Positions 35,450 through 45,993 of a stretch of DNA of 57,247 bases are shown in pieces (the first letter of the stretch is position 1; each line of letters opens with the position of its first letter). The DNA is from Cladosporium sp. IMV 00045. Taxonomy: Eukaryota > Ascomycota > Dothideomycetes > Cladosporiales > Cladosporiaceae. The notes under the pieces are model-generated. The model was given only the letters and a program-made list of their open reading frames with translations. It was not told the origin of the DNA and did no database searches. Made by a program: the position numbers and the translations under genes. The DNA lies in NCBI GenBank assembly GCA_001931905.2, contig MSJI02000794.1, forward strand, positions 172,905 through 230,151, in the 5' to 3' direction.

Positions 35450-36168
35450 TTTTGGTTTTTTGGTGCTTGGTATTGGTTTGTTTGTGAAGTGGTTAGGGTC
35501 GTCTGGAAGTGATTAGGTACATGTACCTAGTAGAGGTTGGGTGTTGATTTGGGAGGATGTGGTGTTTTGCAGGATGGTCTTTTCATAATGCAAGCGGTTG
35601 TGAGATGTGGCAATCCATCATTATATCTTCTTTCATTACGGCCGTTGGTCTCTGATCCCCCTCTGGAGCCTACAGTTGCCTAAAGGTTGTTCTGTTTCTG
35701 GGAGCGACATTCGCCAAGAATGTTTATTCTGTGAGAGGGGGTTGTCTCGTGGTGGCGTGATCATAGGGGAGGTCGAGCATAGATACCTTACCTAATAAAG
35801 TTGCTTTTCAGCTCGGAGCATTGGCTACCGAAACTTACAGTACAGCTCACCTATCGGGATCTCGTTATGCATCTTGTATGTAGGTGCTGAAGAGGAGGCG
35901 AGATGCGAAACTCGTTTCCAGCTCTCAGCAGCAAATCCTTCCACGGCATTTGCGCGTAATTAGTGGAGTTTTAATCAGTGCTTATTAACGGAGATCAATA
36001 AGCAACACTTGAGAGGGGTTTGGGTTGATATATCAATGTCAGAGTTCATGAGCGGGTACATGTACCTTGTTGATTGATATCGTCAAAACCTAGAGGCAAT
36101 CAGGAAAGCAACCCGGACTACTCTTACTTCCATCCATTCAAACAACCAAACCCCCTCAGTCACCCCCC
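35450..36168. promoter_or_regulatory. Divergent upstream region of the VOC and glutathione transferase genes
   Basis: A 719-nt region between head-to-head genes. It holds two GGTACATGTACC-like palindromes, near 35,516-35,527 and 36,056-36,066, each close to one gene. No ORF is supported. Confidence 0.4.
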
Positions 36169-37301
36169 ATGCCTACCGCCCCCACCGACCATAGCAACCT
36201 CTCCGACACCCGCGACTCTCGCGGCGCCTTCCACCGCCCCACCTCCGCCTTCCGGCACACCATCTCCTCCGCCCCCGGCGCCCGCTTCCCTCCTCAAAAG
36301 GACCGCTACGTCTTATACATCAACCGCGGCTGCCCCTGGGCGCACCGCACGAACCTCGTGCGCAGCTTGAAAGGCCTCGAAAGCATCATCCAACTCGTGA
36401 CTATGAGTCCCACTCTCGGATCTGAAGGGTGGGAATACGACGGCTCGCTGGGAAGCGATCCGTGCGATCCCCTGTACGGTTTCACGAAGCATAAGCAGTT
36501 GTATCTCAAAGCCGAGCCGGGGTATGCAGGGCGGTATACCGTGCCCGTGCTCTGGGATAAGGTGGAGGAGACGATCGTGTCGAACGAGAGCGGGGAGATT
36601 ATTCGCATGTTCTATGGGGAGTTTGACGCGTTGCTGCCGGAGGAGTTGAGGGAGGGGAGTAAGGAGAATGGTGGGTTGTTGCCGAAGCAGTTGAGGGGGA
36701 AGATTGAGGAGATGAATGAGTGGGTTTATGATAGAATTAATAATGGCGTTTATAAGGCAGGGTTTGCCACGGGGCAGGCGCCCTACGAGGAGGCGGTTAG
36801 GAGGTTGTTTGAGGGGTTGGATTGGGTGGAGAGGAGGTTGGGGGAGAGGGAGGAGGAGGGGAAGTTTCTTTTTGGGAAGGGGGTGACGGAGGCGGATGTT
36901 AGATTGTGAGTATCTGGTTTTTCTCTTGGTGGATTTTCCTTGAGGGTGGAGAGGGGAGTGGGTTTGCTGACAGAACTACCACGGCAGGTACACGACGATT
37001 GTTCGCTTCGATGTGGCGTATTATGCCATGTTTCGGTGCAACCTCAAGATGATCCGGCATGATTATCCGAACATTCAGAAATGGCTGCTGAATTTGTATT
37101 ATGACGAGACCGACGAGACGCGAGGAGCTTTTCGGAAGACGACCTATTTCGATACTGTGAGCTCTGGATCATCTTTGGGAAATGACAGAGGAAGTAGCTG
37201 ACAAAATTGGATTATTTTAGATCAAGAAGGGCTACGCCGGAGCTACGAAATCACCCGTGGTACCTTTGGGTCCCGTGCCAGATATGATGCCAAAGGAGTG
37301 A
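36169..37301 (+). CDS. Glutathione transferase, omega-like/glutathionyl-hydroquinone reductase (Ecm4/Gto type)
   Basis: Three exons, 36169-36905, 36988-37156 and 37221-37301, give 328 residues in phase. The thioredoxin-like N-terminal half holds the catalytic motif NRGCPWAHRTNLVRSL, with Cys as in omega and xi classes, and TVPVLWDK with the cis-Pro. The helical C-terminal half has GKGVTEADVRLYTTIVRFD, characteristic of Ecm4/YqjG proteins. These enzymes reduce glutathionyl-hydroquinones or act as thiol transferases with GSH in the cytosol. The exon 1 frame ends with TT, completed by G of exon 2, which confirms the first intron. It is divergent from the VOC gene, so the pair may share regulation; that is inference. 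Confidence 0.93.
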
Positions 37302-37606
37302 TTGAAACTAGCTTCCTCATGTGACGACTGGACGACTTTCACTCTGCTTTCTTTGCTTGCTCCTTCAGACCCGGGGCGGTGGTGCCGCTTGTCTCCAAAT
37401 CAGCTGCCCAGAGAGCGGCGCCGCATGTGTTGGTGTACGCGAAGAAAATACCAGCGATTGGGACCTATGGCGGGTTCAGTTTAGTTTCTGCAATGACTTG
37501 GAGTTTGGGGTTGACGATGCTCACCATTTCGAGAAGGACGGCCGGGATGCCGAAGCTGTGCTTGTGTTAGCTGGTCGTATCATCAATAAGCTTCGGAGGT
37601 TGCAGT
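37302..37606. other. Convergent 3' region of the GST and Rrt8-like genes
   Basis: 305 nt between two stop codons; no gene is seen. Confidence 0.4.
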
Positions 37607-38400
37607 TCACCTTGTGTAAGCACCCTTCCTCTCCTCGACGTGCCTCTCTTTCTGAGGTCCGCTCATGCTTTTAAGCTGGAAGTAGCGTGCGTGTGCCTGC
37701 GGACCGAACTTCTTGCCTTGAAGAATAATGAAGGCGACGGTTCCAACAATCTGCACAGATGTTAGTAATGGCCAATCATAGCAGAGTGGTGAAGTCTCTC
37801 ACCGGGATTAAGTTAAGTGGAAGGTACATGAAGTACCTAATAATCGCCTTGGGCGTGAACTTGGCAAACGGCTTGCCAGCCAACTTGCCCAGTCTGGCAA
37901 TGACATCTCCCGCTCCGCCGCCCTTGACCTGGCGCTCCTTCGCCACCAGCTCAGGGTGACCGCGAGCGATGAGCGTGCCGTCGAAAGTGTCGATCAACGC
38001 GTCCTCGATGAGCAAGGCTTTGCTGAGGACCATCGTGATAGTGCTAGACTCGCTGAGCACGAGCAAGGCAGCAGAAACAGCGGCGAGAGGTCCGGACGTG
38101 AAGGCCATGACTGCTGCTTGCGGCAGGTAAGTGAAGATGAACATGAAGGTCGTCACGCCTAGGCCGAGGGTGATGGTTGGGGCGAGCTTCTGGAGGAGAG
38201 GTGACCAGAGGCTGCGGTGGGAGACGTAGTACATAATTCCCTGTGGTGTGTCAGATGTGGTCTATTGGTCTAGACAGAACGAAATAGCTTCCACTCACCT
38301 TGATGGGATATATGTAGGCGCCTGACTTCAGTCCATCGTTGGCGAGTTGGCGGACATGCTGGGCTTCCTCCTTTGCGGTCTCCTTGACTCTGGCAGACAT
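37607..38400 (-). CDS. Rrt8-like (outer spore wall/EI24-type) membrane protein
   Basis: Three exons, 38400-38299, 38240-37803 and 37750-37607, all in phase 0, give 227 residues. Introns are 58 and 52 nt with GTGAGT or GTGAGA donors and CAG acceptors. Two or more hydrophobic segments flank a conserved core: YPIKGIMYYVSHRSLWSPLL, FMFIFTYLPQAAVMAF, LVLSESSTITMVLSK, then EDALIDTFDGTLI. This matches fungal proteins annotated as outer spore wall protein Rrt8, related to EI24 and linked in yeast to lipid droplets and dityrosine wall assembly. The function in a filamentous fungus is not known. It is divergent from the aspartyl-tRNA synthetase gene across 477 nt. Confidence 0.82.
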
Positions 38401-38877
38401 TTTGACGGTGGTGGAAGTAGTGCAGTGTTCTCACGAGTGATTAGTGGGATTCAGGACGGAACAAGATGAAGGTGCAGGAATGAAACTCGAATAGATTCCA
38501 GTCGTGCCGGTTTTGATTGTATAGCGGCTACGTCATTGTGAGGCTCGATGCCTGTGGCTGTGAACTTGATTCAATTGGCTTTTCCACCTCCATCCTCGAT
38601 CACATGCGAAGACGGAAGGCATTGACGAGCAATGGCCTTCTCGAGTATGCATGCGAGCAATGTGAGGTAAGCATATAACACAAGGAAGCAGTCATATACA
38701 CACCGCATCCAAAATAGAAAGAAAATGCAGTGGACTCATATATTCTGTTACATACAAATCGGCTCTCGGTGAACTTTCCCATTGACTCACACCCCACCAT
38801 CTGATCCATCTGGACAATAAATCTTCCCCGCCAACTCTCTCGCGCTTGACGATTGTGATATAGCCATCCACGCAAAC
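38401..38877. promoter_or_regulatory. Divergent upstream region of the Rrt8-like gene and DPS1 copy A
   Basis: 477 nt with no supported ORF. The stretch just before the DPS1 ATG (about 38,790-38,877) is C/T-rich. Confidence 0.4.
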
Positions 38878-40678
38878 ATGTCCGACAAGCCCACCGAGAA
38901 CGTCGTGCCCGTCACCGAGGCCCCCAAAGATGCTCCTGCCGCTGAGGGTGAAAAGGGCCCCTCCAAGGGCGCCTTGAAGAAGGCCGCCAAGGAGAAGGAG
39001 AAGGTAGGGAACGATATCATAATTCGCCGGTAGAAATCTCGAAACACGCGCTGACTGGAGTTGTCAGGCCGAGAAAGCTGCTAAGCGCAAGGCCGAGGAG
39101 GAGGCACAGAAGAAGGCCGCCGACGCCAACGACGTTTCCAAAGAGGACTATGGCGAGCTTCCCATGCTCGGTTCGCAGCCTTACGTCCCTTCCGCCGACA
39201 AGGTGACTCGCGTGAACCTGGCCGAGGTTGCTGAGGAGTACAAGGACACTTCCAAGATGGACGAGGCTGGTGGCCCTCAGATCGTCTTCCGCGGTATTGT
39301 GGAAAACGCCAGAGCGCAGGGTGCGAAGCTCACCTTCATCACCTTCAGACAAGGCCTGGACACCATCCAGGCTGTCGTTGCCGAGAGCGAGACTCTCAGC
39401 AGACAGATGGTCAAGTTCGCCGGCAAGATCCCCGCCGAGAGTGTGGTGCTTGTCCATGGTCTGGTCAAGAAGCCCAAAGAGCTGGTCAAGAGCACAACTA
39501 TCCAGCACTTGGAGCTGCACGTCAAGAAGCTGTACGTCGTCGCCAAGGCCGACGCCCAACTGCCAATGCAGGTCACCGACGCTGAGAGACCCATTCCTGG
39601 AGAAGGCGACGACGAGAAGACCGAGGACGATGGCAGGCCTATTGTCACCCTCAACACCAGGTTGAACAACCGTGTCATTGACCTTCGCGGCAAGCACAAC
39701 ACCGCCATCTTCACCATTAAGGACGGTGTCATTGCTCTTTTCCAGGAGTTCCTCCGCAGCAAGAAGTTCGTCGGCGTCAACTCCCCTCGCCTTCTCGGTG
39801 CCCCCTCTGAGGGCGGCTCCAGCGTCTTCGAAGTCAAGTACTTCAACACCAAGGCCTACCTCGCCCAGTCACCTCAGCTCTACAAGCAGATGCTTATCGC
39901 TTCCCGCTTCGAGCGTGTCATGGAAGTCGGCCCAATCTTCCGCGCAGAGAACAGCAATACCGCCCGCCACCTGACCGAGTTCACCGGTCTCGATATGGAG
40001 ATGGCTTTCGAAGAGGACTACCACGAGGTCGTCGGCCTTCTCGAGGAACTCATGCTCTACATCTTCAACGGCCTCAGAACCCGCTACAGCCGCGAGACCG
40101 ACCTCGTCCGCAGCATCTACCAAGTCGAGGAGTTCAAACTGCCCGAAGCCGGCAAAGTCCCCCGCCTTCCCTTCAGCGAAGGTGTGCAAATGCTGCGCGA
40201 CGACGGCGTCGAGATCGGCGACTTCGACGACCTCAGCACGCCCGACGAGAAGCGCCTGGGCGCGCTCGTGCTCAAGAAATACGGCACCGACTTCTACGTG
40301 CTCGACAAGTACCCGCTGGCCATCCGACCCTTCTACACCATGCCCAGCGCCGAGACGCAAGCGGCCTACGACCCCAAGGACCCCAACGCGGGCACGTCCA
40401 ACAGCTACGACTTCTTCATGCGCGGCCAGGAGATCATGTCGGGCGCGCAGCGCATCCACGACGCCGCCTTTTTGGAGAAGCGCATGCGCGAGTGCGTCAC
40501 GCCCGTCGACCCCAAGAGCGAAGGCCTGCGCGACTACGTCAACGCTTTCCGCTACGGCTGCCCGCCGCACGCCGGTGGCGGTATCGGTCTCGAGCGCATC
40601 GTCATGCTCTGGTTGGGTCTGCCGAATGTTAGGCTGGCGAGCTTGTTCCCTAGGGATCCGAGCAGGCTTTCGCCTTAG
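38878..40678 (+). CDS. DPS1: Aspartyl-tRNA synthetase, cytosolic (copy A)
   Basis: Two exons, 38878-39003 and 39068-40678, give 578 residues. The Lys/Ala-rich N-terminal helix (GALKKAAKEKEKAEKAAKRK) is the appended tRNA-binding extension of eukaryotic AspRS. An OB-fold anticodon-binding domain follows (IVFRGIVENARAQ), then the class II catalytic core with motif 2 FRAENSNTARHLTEFTGLD and motif 3 GGGIGLERIVMLWLGLPNVR; the C-terminus FPRDPSRLSP is diagnostic of the eukaryotic cytosolic enzyme. It charges tRNA-Asp with aspartate. It differs from copy B, where they overlap, by one residue (Pro in AAYDPKD against Leu). Confidence 0.96.
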
Positions 40679-41634
40679 ATGGAATTGGTGGGAAAAGTTT
40701 GATGTTAAGATGACTATATAGAAGAGAGAACGTTGCAATGTAAAAGGCAAAAACTCGCAATTCGTTGTTTCTATTTTCCACCTCTGTCGGATCGTGTCCG
40801 AGTGTGACTTCTCAATGGCTTTTTATGATCAAAAACGCCCGCCCGATTAACTCTACTCATAAGACGAAGATGTTAGGATAGAATTGCCGTCGGAGACCTT
40901 ACTATTGAGCATTGTATTGGAAGGATAGCAATACTAAGAAAGTCAAGTAGCAGAATACGATAAAACTATTCAAGTCGCGTAAAGTGTCTATCCACTCTAC
41001 CCACCCCTAGAATTCTTTCGCCTCTAGATTTCAAGTATAGCTAGGAGAAAACTACGTATTAGATCGAATAATAAATTTCAGATTACAACGGCTTACTCTT
41101 AACAATGCCGTCCACTCACTCGTAAGAGTATTGGCAGGCATTGTCCGAGCAAGCGTTGTCAACCTAGTATCCAAGACCACCCAAACTATGTAAACGACAA
41201 AAGTGTATGTTCACAGAATCATAATGTTTGAAGAGAACGATAACAATCTCTTCTCTCTTGCTTCCAGAAATCCAAGAAGATTCTAAAATAGATGTATGTA
41301 CAAGAAACGAACAGCTAAAGCCCAAGAAACCGCCAAACCCATCGCGCAATCTCTGAACACGTGTGTCTATCAGAAAACCAGTAAGTGTCATCGCAAGACA
41401 TTGAGAAGAAATAAGGCGTTAAAAGAATGACGACAAAAAGGAAGCCTTCCTCTCTCTCTGGATGGAAGGCTTACAGAAAAAACTCCATTGCGCCGATCGC
41501 GATGCATTTTGCTCACTTCAAAGTGCACGCGAGCCAGAAAAGCCTCCAATCCATTCCCTTCCTTTAAATTTTCCCTTCGATAATCCCCCAGGTGCTGCGC
41601 GCATAAACGCACCCACCCTCACCCCTCATGAATC
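40679..41634. other. Convergent region of DPS1 A and permease A with a copy-specific insertion
   Basis: The flanks align with 47,482-48,108. About 360 nt of AT-rich sequence near 40,826-41,187 has no counterpart in copy B. It has no ORF and I found no clear terminal repeats. Confidence 0.6.
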
Positions 41635-43453
41635 TCACATGTATTCCTCGCGCTTCACCAGCGCCACGGGCGGGATATACTGCTTGCGGCCGTAGATGAA
41701 GTAATACACGACGGCGAAGATGATGATGCCGCCGAATATCACAATCGCGTAGTTCATCTCCGGCGCCGTCGGGTTGGTGACGGCGGGGAAGAAAGCGAAC
41801 ACGTAAATGGCGAAGAGGTAGCACAGCGCGAGCACGTTGACCACCCAGCCCCAGCGGCCCAGCGACCAGCGGGCGTGCGGGAGCGCTTGGCCGCGCACGC
41901 GGCGGAGCAGCACGATCCCGATCACGATGATGTAGGAGGTTAGGAGGGAGACGGAGGTTAGGGCGAGGATGGCGTTGAGAGCGGCGGTGGAGCCGATGTT
42001 GATGAGGGAGAGGAGCGTGGTGACTGTTAGGGAGATGAGGACGGCGTTTAAAGGGATGTTCCAGTTGGGCTGGATGCGGCCGACCCAGGAGGAGCAGGGG
42101 ACGCCGCCGTCGCGGGCGAAGGACCAGAGTTGGCGGGAGGCTGTGGCGACTTCGGCGATGGCTGCACTCACCAGGGTGAGGATTACGATGACGGTGAGGA
42201 CGCTGGCGCCGGCGAGGGAGCCGGTGACGTTGTAGAAGAGTTGGATGAAGGGGTAGCCGGTGAGGGATTCCAGGATGGAGTCCCGGTCGCCGAGGGTGAA
42301 GCTGAGCGTGATGGCCATGATGAAGCCGAGGAGGGCGTTGAAGCCGAACGCGGACAGCATGGCGCGAGGGAGCGTGGTGGAGGCGTCTTTGACTTCTTCC
42401 GACATGTGCACGGCGCAGTCGAAGCCGATCAGGGAGAGGATGGGGGACAGGAGGCCGACCATGAAGGCGGTGCCGTCGCTGTTCCAGCCGCCGTCGTTCT
42501 TGAATTCGGTGAAGACTTGAGAGGCCGGTGCCGTGGGTGCTAGGACCCAGAGGACTGTTGGGTGTTAGTGCGATTGTTCGTACAAATATTGCTGTTCTCT
42601 CTGTAGGGAATCTCACCGATGATGATCGCAAAGAAACCAACAACGTGAAGGACGAGAAGGAGACCCTCGACGAGAGGCAACTTCTTAGCCAGGGCCGTGT
42701 TGAAGAAGATGGCGAACGCAGTGACTGCAATGACAAGAAGCGTGCCGTGCCAGGGCTGTTGGCCATTTACAGCATAGTCGTCGTTGTTCAAAGCGATCAA
42801 TCCCTGGATGATCGTACCGGCCAGGAAAGTGATGGAGGTGATGGCAGCTTGCCATCCAGTGAAGCAGAGCCATCCGACAATGTACGACAGGAATCGTTGG
42901 CAGCTGGGAGGTGACCATTCGGATACCCAGTGATATTGTCCTCCAGAAGTTGGCGCCCTGATTCGATCGATGTCAGTCTTGTTTCCTGCGGTTCAGCAGG
43001 CAATCGCAACTTACATCGAAGCCATCTCGGCGACTGAGAGGTAAACCATTCCAAAGCCGAAGAAGACAATCACGAAACCCCAAATCATGCCTGCAGTTCC
43101 ACCATTGGTCAAGATTTGTGCAATGGTTGTGAGAAGGACCTCCCATGTTGCAATCAATGTGCAAGCAAAGCCGACCATTGATGTGAATTGGAAGTTTCGC
43201 TTTCGCAGTTGTCAGTACCGATTATCCAAAGGCACAATCATAGTGTCGTTCCATTCAGACATACTCGCAACTCTTGAACCCTTCCTAGCTGTGACATTTC
43301 CTTCCTGTCGGCCGCTGTACCCTGCCACTTCCTGTTGACGGCTCCCTCAACCTCTTGCATCTCGTATCCGTCTCCATCGTCAGCGTGTCGTACTGCTTCG
43401 GCAGTCTCGACCTTCTGTTGGACAGGCCCTTGGGCGAATGCTGAAGCCGACAT
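41635..43453 (-). CDS. APC-superfamily amino acid/GABA/choline permease (copy A)
   Basis: Four exons: 43453-43265, 43199-43015, 42957-42617 and 42554-41635, totalling 544 residues. After a polar N-terminus of about 65 residues come about 12 hydrophobic segments. Landmarks are NFQFTSMVGFACTLIATWEV (TM1), WGFVIVFFGFGMVYLSVAEM with the following APTSGGQYHWVSE, and ESFAC-like GFDCAVHMSEEVKDAS. This is the fungal GABA/choline/amino-acid permease group (Hnm1/Uga4 relatives) of the plasma membrane; the substrate cannot be chosen from sequence alone. The introns are canonical and identical in position to copy B. Confidence 0.9.
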
Positions 43454-45973
43454 GGCTGTGTCTTGGACTGTGTACAATAAATAGATGTAAAACAATCAGG
43501 CGCACTTGCGCAAAGGAAAGACCAGAATCGCCGTTGTGCCGGTAGCGAAAGGAAAACAGCGATCTGCGGGCGCAAGGACTGGCGATACGCGCGATCGTAC
43601 GGTTGCACACAAGGCGAAGGATTGAATGCGACAGGAAGGAAAAGATGTACAATGATGGAGTGGCACCCCCCGGTCGCCTCGTGGCACAACACATGGCTAA
43701 TGGGTTGGTGCTCATCACGGATGGAACGGCGAATAGTGCCCGGTGGTGGAGTGAGGGGCCTGTGGCGAAGAGCTTGATGATCCCGCATGCAGACGGGCGC
43801 GACATGGTCCGCCGCCAATCGCACCGAGTGGTTAGTCTGGGGGGCTCACGGTACCACTCGGACCACACTCTAGTTCCTCTAGTCCTGTAAGGTTAACACC
43901 AACCGTCGATTGCGCAAAGTGCGTTGGCTCGCAAGGGAAGGTGGAGGCAAGCCACTGGCGGGCCAGGTGAAGCTTAGTTTCCACTTCGTGGAACCCTTGG
44001 GTGAGGCTGGCGCGGCGGGCTCAACAGGCACATTGGTAAATCGAAAACATTTGCAGAAAGAATCTCAAGGCCCTACATGGTGTCTCGGGAAGGAGTCGAC
44101 GGACGCTGTGCCGCAGGGTTTAGTGGAGTGATCGAGGTTGAAGATGTGAGAAAGGGTTCAATAGCTCAATGCCGGCTCTCAGCAGGCGAAAGGCCAAGGG
44201 GGCACGACTGTATTGGGGTTCAACATGAAGACCTGGCGTTGCAACACAAGATCCAAGCAATCAGACGCTGTTGAATTTGGTAGTTGAAGCAGGTTCGCGT
44301 ATGGCAAGATCGTGCCCAAGCTTCCAAGACCTCCTTGTGTCGCGAAGAGGCCCACCATAGTCGGGTCGAGGCTTTGTATATCTGGTACCTCCATGGCCTG
44401 AGAAAATAAAGGTTTGCTACTGAAGATGATCTGCTGGAGGGATCGTGAACAGGAGGCCAGGAGGCTTTGCTTATTCCCTGTATCGCAATCTTGTGGGCTT
44501 TTGACTTGGCCAGTCACATCGAGCATAGGCGAAAGTGTGCGCATTTCCCCTGGAACACGCGTGTGGATGTGTGTGCTCGACGTGTCTGATCGTAAGATCG
44601 TTTATTACCGCACCGCGATGCTGGTAATTGGCGTGGACGCACAGAACTTCTCCGATTTCTCGAACGCCACCGGCATTCCACCGTCGCACCGTGGCTGCGG
44701 AGGAATATGCAACTCCCAAACACTGAACGTGACCTCATGTCTCAAAGCTCTGTGAAGAAAAATCTAGCCTGACTATATCACGACCTGATATATGCACACG
44801 CTTTCCAGCTCATCACGCACCTACTCGAAGGCGGTGGTATGTCCGTTGAGCAGGCGGACGGTTCGGGGAGCGTACCGATTCTCACAGCCGAAATAGTCAA
44901 CTCGGCGCAGTTTCAATACAACTCCCTAGGGCTCTCGTCACGTCGAATCCACCTTCAACACAAGCGAAACGGTCTCATTGAACTCTCCATCCCACTCTGC
45001 CGAGAGACGGTGCCGCTGGTGGAGTCGAATTGGCGATCGTCCATCTATCAGCTCCTTTCCTCACTCGCGCCGTCGCTACGGGCCATCCACCCGCTTTTCG
45101 TGACGAATGTCTCCAGCGAAGATGCCTTGGTGCTTCTCGTTGCTCCGTCTAGAGCGATGCAACACTAAACTCACACACGACTAGCTTCTTCAACATCGCA
45201 GCTACCACTTGACTCTTGCTGCACTCCTAGATTCTGGGTACGCTGTCACATCATTGGAGCGCCATCGGCGCCACGGGCGCCTCCAGAGCAAAGTCAATGC
45301 GGACCTGATCCACGGTACTTTTGCGCATTATGACATGAACGCCGGGTCGCACGGTTTCGATGTGCTCCGCGCATCGCTGCTCTGAGCGTGTGTCTCAGTG
45401 CGGAAAGCCAGCGGTGCCAGCCGGCGAGCATGCGTCCTCGTTCAGAGAGAAGCAACTCGGCACTTGCCTCGAGGTGATGAAGCGACTTGATCCTTGCTCG
45501 TATGCACCCTTGCAAGCCCGCGTCTGTGGAGGCTGATCATTTACCCTGTTGGAGAGGGGAAATCTTACGGCTTCCTCAAGAAGTTCCGGCATCTTCCTCG
45601 CAGCCGTCATCCTCTCAAGACTCGATCCGAGCCAGGCCCACGGTTTACCGGACATGCCGAAACTTCGCAGACTTTACGCTTTGACGAAACCTTGACGCGC
45701 TCTCGAAAGCCTTGCGCTCGTTTCCACATCGTACTCTCGTCTTCTCACTGGACAGCGAAAACGCTATTCCTTCAGAGTGTCCACTCAGTAGTTTATGCCC
45801 GGTCCCAATATTTACCCAAAGTTGAAATTGCACGCCTCGGAAGCTTGTTGCGGAGCCCTACCCAAGACTACTACCATCCATCACACCCGTTGCAGTCACA
45901 CCCTCACGAGTCGCTCACGCCAAAAGTACCCTGGTGTTCCTGGCGACCATTGGGAATTGCTTTTGCGGTGCTG
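43454..45973. other. 2.5-kb non-coding block upstream of permease A
   Basis: It aligns along its whole length with 49,925-52,470. Short ORFs are present but frames are not kept between copies (for example 44,839-45,168 is broken in copy B). The last roughly 190 nt before the gap are identical to copy B. It holds the permease promoter; nothing else is recognised. Confidence 0.6.
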
Positions 45974-45993
45974 NNNNNNNNNNNNNNNNNNNN
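45974..45993. other. Assembly gap (20 N)
   Basis: The left flank equals sequence ending at 52,470; the right flank equals sequence starting at 39,191 inside DPS1. Confidence 0.98.

Larger units (their letters stand above)
39191..45973. repeat. DPS1/permease block, copy A, duplicated at 45,994-52,470
   Basis: Direct-orientation duplicate of 6.78 kb against 6.48 kb. Coding parts are about 97 percent identical by eye. The main length difference is extra sequence at about 40,826-41,187 in this copy. Confidence 0.9.

Noticed and set aside
44839..45168. 109-codon ORF in the permease upstream block
   Set aside because: The frame is not maintained in the homologous copy B sequence.
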